A stretch of 64,000 bases of DNA from F23-D06 sp947165685 (GTDB lineage Bacteria > Bacteroidota > Bacteroidia > Bacteroidales > WCHB1-69), in the NCBI GenBank assembly GCA_947165685.1, contig CAMVBK010000012.1:6667-70666 (forward strand). The letters are read 5' to 3'. Positions 62,536-64,000 of this stretch are shown piece by piece (position 1 is the first letter of the stretch; every line of letters starts with the position of its first letter). The translations under genes were made by a program, and so were the position numbers. The notes under the pieces are model-generated. The model searched no databases, was not told the DNA's origin, and saw nothing but the letters and a program-made list of their open reading frames with translations.

Positions 62536-63897
62536 TTAGTGCGCCTTCGTAATCTGTTTGTATCGTTCGGCCTTGATTTTCAGATCGATGAGGGCATCGG
62601 TGCGTCGGTTTTGGGTTTGGAGAAGGAGGGCTTGTGCTTCAAGGAGGTCGGCAACGGGGACGAGGCCGGCGTCATAGTCGGTTTTGACATCGCGAAGGTT
62701 GTTTTCCGCGTCTTGCAGCGCCAATTCCGCCAGATTAACCTGGGCGATGCCATCATCAAGGTCGTAATTGGCCTGCATAACCTCCAAATACATCTTTTCC
62801 ATCAGGTCAATACGTTCGTTTTTCGCTTTTTCCACCAAGATGTCGTGTTCTTTCAGTTTGTGCGAGGCTTCCCACCAGCCGGTCAGCGGCACCTGCAACG
62901 TCGCGAATGCCAGTGCGTTGGCGGAGTAGTGGTCGAACACGAGGTTGCCGTAGGAGGCCGTCCCCCCGACCATCAGATGGGGCAACGTCTCTCCCAATGT
63001 CATTTTCTTCTTGAGCTCTTCGGCGCTGACCTGCAAGTCCAGCAATTGTTTCTCCTTCCGACCCTGAACAGCCGTTTGATCGTCCACAAAACCCCAGTCA
63101 AACATTTCCGAGACTTCCCCAAGCGTGTCCGACAGTGTCAAATTTCCGCGCATCTCCATGCCCATTGCCTGGCAAAGCGCCTGGTTGGCGAGACGGATTC
63201 CGTTGCCAACTTTCGTTTGGTTGGCCTCCATTTCTCTCCTTTTCAGTTTTACTTTCAGAATGTCGTTTTGCGAGACCAATCCGGCTTCAGCCGCTGTGTT
63301 GACATCGCGTTCCAACGCGTCCAAGAAAACCAGTGCCTGCTGCAGCGTTTTTTGTTTTTCTTGCAAGGATATAATCAGCCAATAGTATTCTTCTACTTGC
63401 TTAAGCACTTGATCTTCGGTTAGTTGCGCTTTCAGTTCCGCCGCTTCCACCCCCACTTTGGCCAGCTTGTTGCCATTCACGATTTGTCCGCCCATATAGA
63501 CCGGCTGGATGACCGTCGCGCCAGCCATCAAACCGTTCTCGCACAAGGAGATGCGGTCGGGGAGCCCTATTGCCGCGCCGTACTCGAAATAGAGGCTGTG
63601 GAGCCACTGTCGCGCCTGGGCGTTGCCGATGTTGTCGATGCCGTACTCCAACAGCGGTTTCGCTGCGTAATAGCCGCCCGCCATCACGCTCACGTTGGGG
63701 AAATACTTCGTGAACGCCTGCCTTTTGACCTCCTGCGCCGCCGCCACGTCCAACGCCGCGTTCTTCACCGTCGCGTTGTTCCGCAATGCCATCGCCTTGC
63801 AGCTGTCTAAAGAGAGCGTGCAGCTGTCGGTGGGGATGCGCTGTGCACTCGCCGCCACGCATGCCAACGTGATGATTATCGTGATTATCTTTTTCAT
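62536..63897 (-). CDS. TolC-family outer-membrane efflux protein
   Basis: 453 residues from MKKIITIIITLACVAASAQ at 63897, with a signal peptide. Two OEP repeats: SLDSCKAMALRNNATVKNAALDVAAAQEVKRQAFTKYFPNV (about 25-65) and the C-terminal half with KNERIDLMEKMYLEVMQANYDL, QDAENNLRDVKTDYDAGLVPVADLLEAQALLLQTQNR. It would form the outer-membrane channel of a tripartite pump or type I exporter. The membrane-fusion and pump genes are not in the window and may lie beyond 64000. Its leader carries the repeat units at 63947-64000. Confidence 0.92.
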   Translation of the reverse strand: MKKIITIIITLACVAASAQRIPTDSCTLSLDSCKAMALRNNATVKNAALDVAAAQEVKRQAFTKYFPNVSVMAGGYYAAKPLLEYGIDNIGNAQARQWLHSLYFEYGAAIGLPDRISLCENGLMAGATVIQPVYMGGQIVNGNKLAKVGVEAAELKAQLTEDQVLKQVEEYYWLIISLQEKQKTLQQALVFLDALERDVNTAAEAGLVSQNDILKVKLKRREMEANQTKVGNGIRLANQALCQAMGMEMRGNLTLSDTLGEVSEMFDWGFVDDQTAVQGRKEKQLLDLQVSAEELKKKMTLGETLPHLMVGGTASYGNLVFDHYSANALAFATLQVPLTGWWEASHKLKEHDILVEKAKNERIDLMEKMYLEVMQANYDLDDGIAQVNLAELALQDAENNLRDVKTDYDAGLVPVADLLEAQALLLQTQNRRTDALIDLKIKAERYKQITKAH

Positions 63898-63946
63898 ATA
63901 TGCTTCATCGTCGTTTCCCGTTCTTCTACCGAACTTGTGCCGGGTT

Positions 63947-64000
63947 CCCCCATACTGCGCTTCGCTTGTGCTGGTCTCCCCCATACTGCGCTTCGCTTGT
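63947..64000. repeat. 31-base tandem repeat at window end, upstream of the TolC gene
   Basis: CCCCCATACTGCGCTTCGCTT occurs at 63947 and 63978 (31-base period) and the array continues past the window. Its core resembles the panC-panD array unit. It lies 50 bases upstream of the TolC start codon. Confidence 0.8.

Overview
The window looks like a chromosomal segment of an uncultured member of the Bacteroidales (Bacteroidota), moderately GC-rich except for one AT-rich patch. The evidence is several independent lineage marks: a GldH gliding/type IX secretion lipoprotein; secreted proteins ending in type A (PNPA...) and type B (NVITPNGDGIND) type IX secretion sorting domains; DUF1573, DUF4878, GH92, GH3-family and OMP_b-brl-type genes; promoters of the TAnnTTTG form with no obvious Shine-Dalgarno sequences; and a tmRNA whose tag (GETSYAFAA) is a variant of the Bacteroidota tag type. 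Genus cannot be fixed from the sequence alone. No phage, conjugative element, complete insertion sequence or CRISPR array is visible.

Layout. 1-10.6 kb: the start of a secreted protein cut by the window edge and a giant secreted protein of about 3,435 residues (FN3, three beta-helix blocks, nine CARDB-like repeats). 10.6-14.5 kb: lnt and dsbD (envelope lipoprotein acylation and thiol transfer). 14.7-17.6 kb: a GH3-family acyl-adenylating enzyme, a HAD phosphatase and tmRNA. 17.6-21.8 kb: two DUF1573 proteins, aroQ, an FtsB/DivIC-like protein, RNase Y, a probable 6S RNA, zapA and a coiled-coil partner. 22-26 kb: HhH protein, 3-methyladenine DNA glycosylase and a TonB-dependent-type outer-membrane receptor. 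26-32.4 kb: an accessory-looking stretch with an SF1 (Upf1-like) helicase, an AlbA_2/ATPase-type regulator flanked by 128-bp direct repeats that each carry a 29-30 codon micro-ORF, a frameshifted methyltransferase, and a two-nuclease-domain protein. 32.5-37.6 kb: gldH, a PSP1/RicT-type gene and a type B sorted surface protein. 37.7-48.9 kb: thrS, a GH92 alpha-mannosidase beside an MFS sugar transporter, a DUF4878 lipoprotein, a DUF389 membrane protein, hisS and a coiled-coil PD-(D/E)XK-like protein. 49-56.4 kb: a 1,650-residue type A sorted protein and an M3 peptidase lipoprotein. 56.5-64 kb: gpmA, panD, panC, a RprY-like response regulator, lpxB, a YqeY protein, an OprO/P-type porin and a TolC-family protein.

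How the genes fit together. Most of the window is ordinary housekeeping plus envelope biology: cell division (zapA, FtsB-like), RNA quality control (tmRNA, RNase Y, 6S RNA), lipid A and lipoprotein maturation (lpxB, lnt), pantothenate synthesis (panC-panD), two aminoacyl-tRNA synthetases, and type IX secretion with some of its cargo. GH92 and the adjacent MFS transporter suggest uptake and trimming of mannose-containing glycans.

The most unusual signal is not a protein family. Short tandem repeats sit in the 5' leaders of several unrelated genes, in four cases abutting or within about 10 bases of the start codon and always C/A-rich on the coding strand (14611-14697, 16461-16510, 27871-28008, 32379-32418). 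Longer repeat arrays lie upstream of panD, gpmA and tolC. Next in interest is the duplicated promoter-proximal segment around 28.0 and 29.6 kb, where the micro-ORF is almost perfectly conserved while its upstream DNA has diverged.
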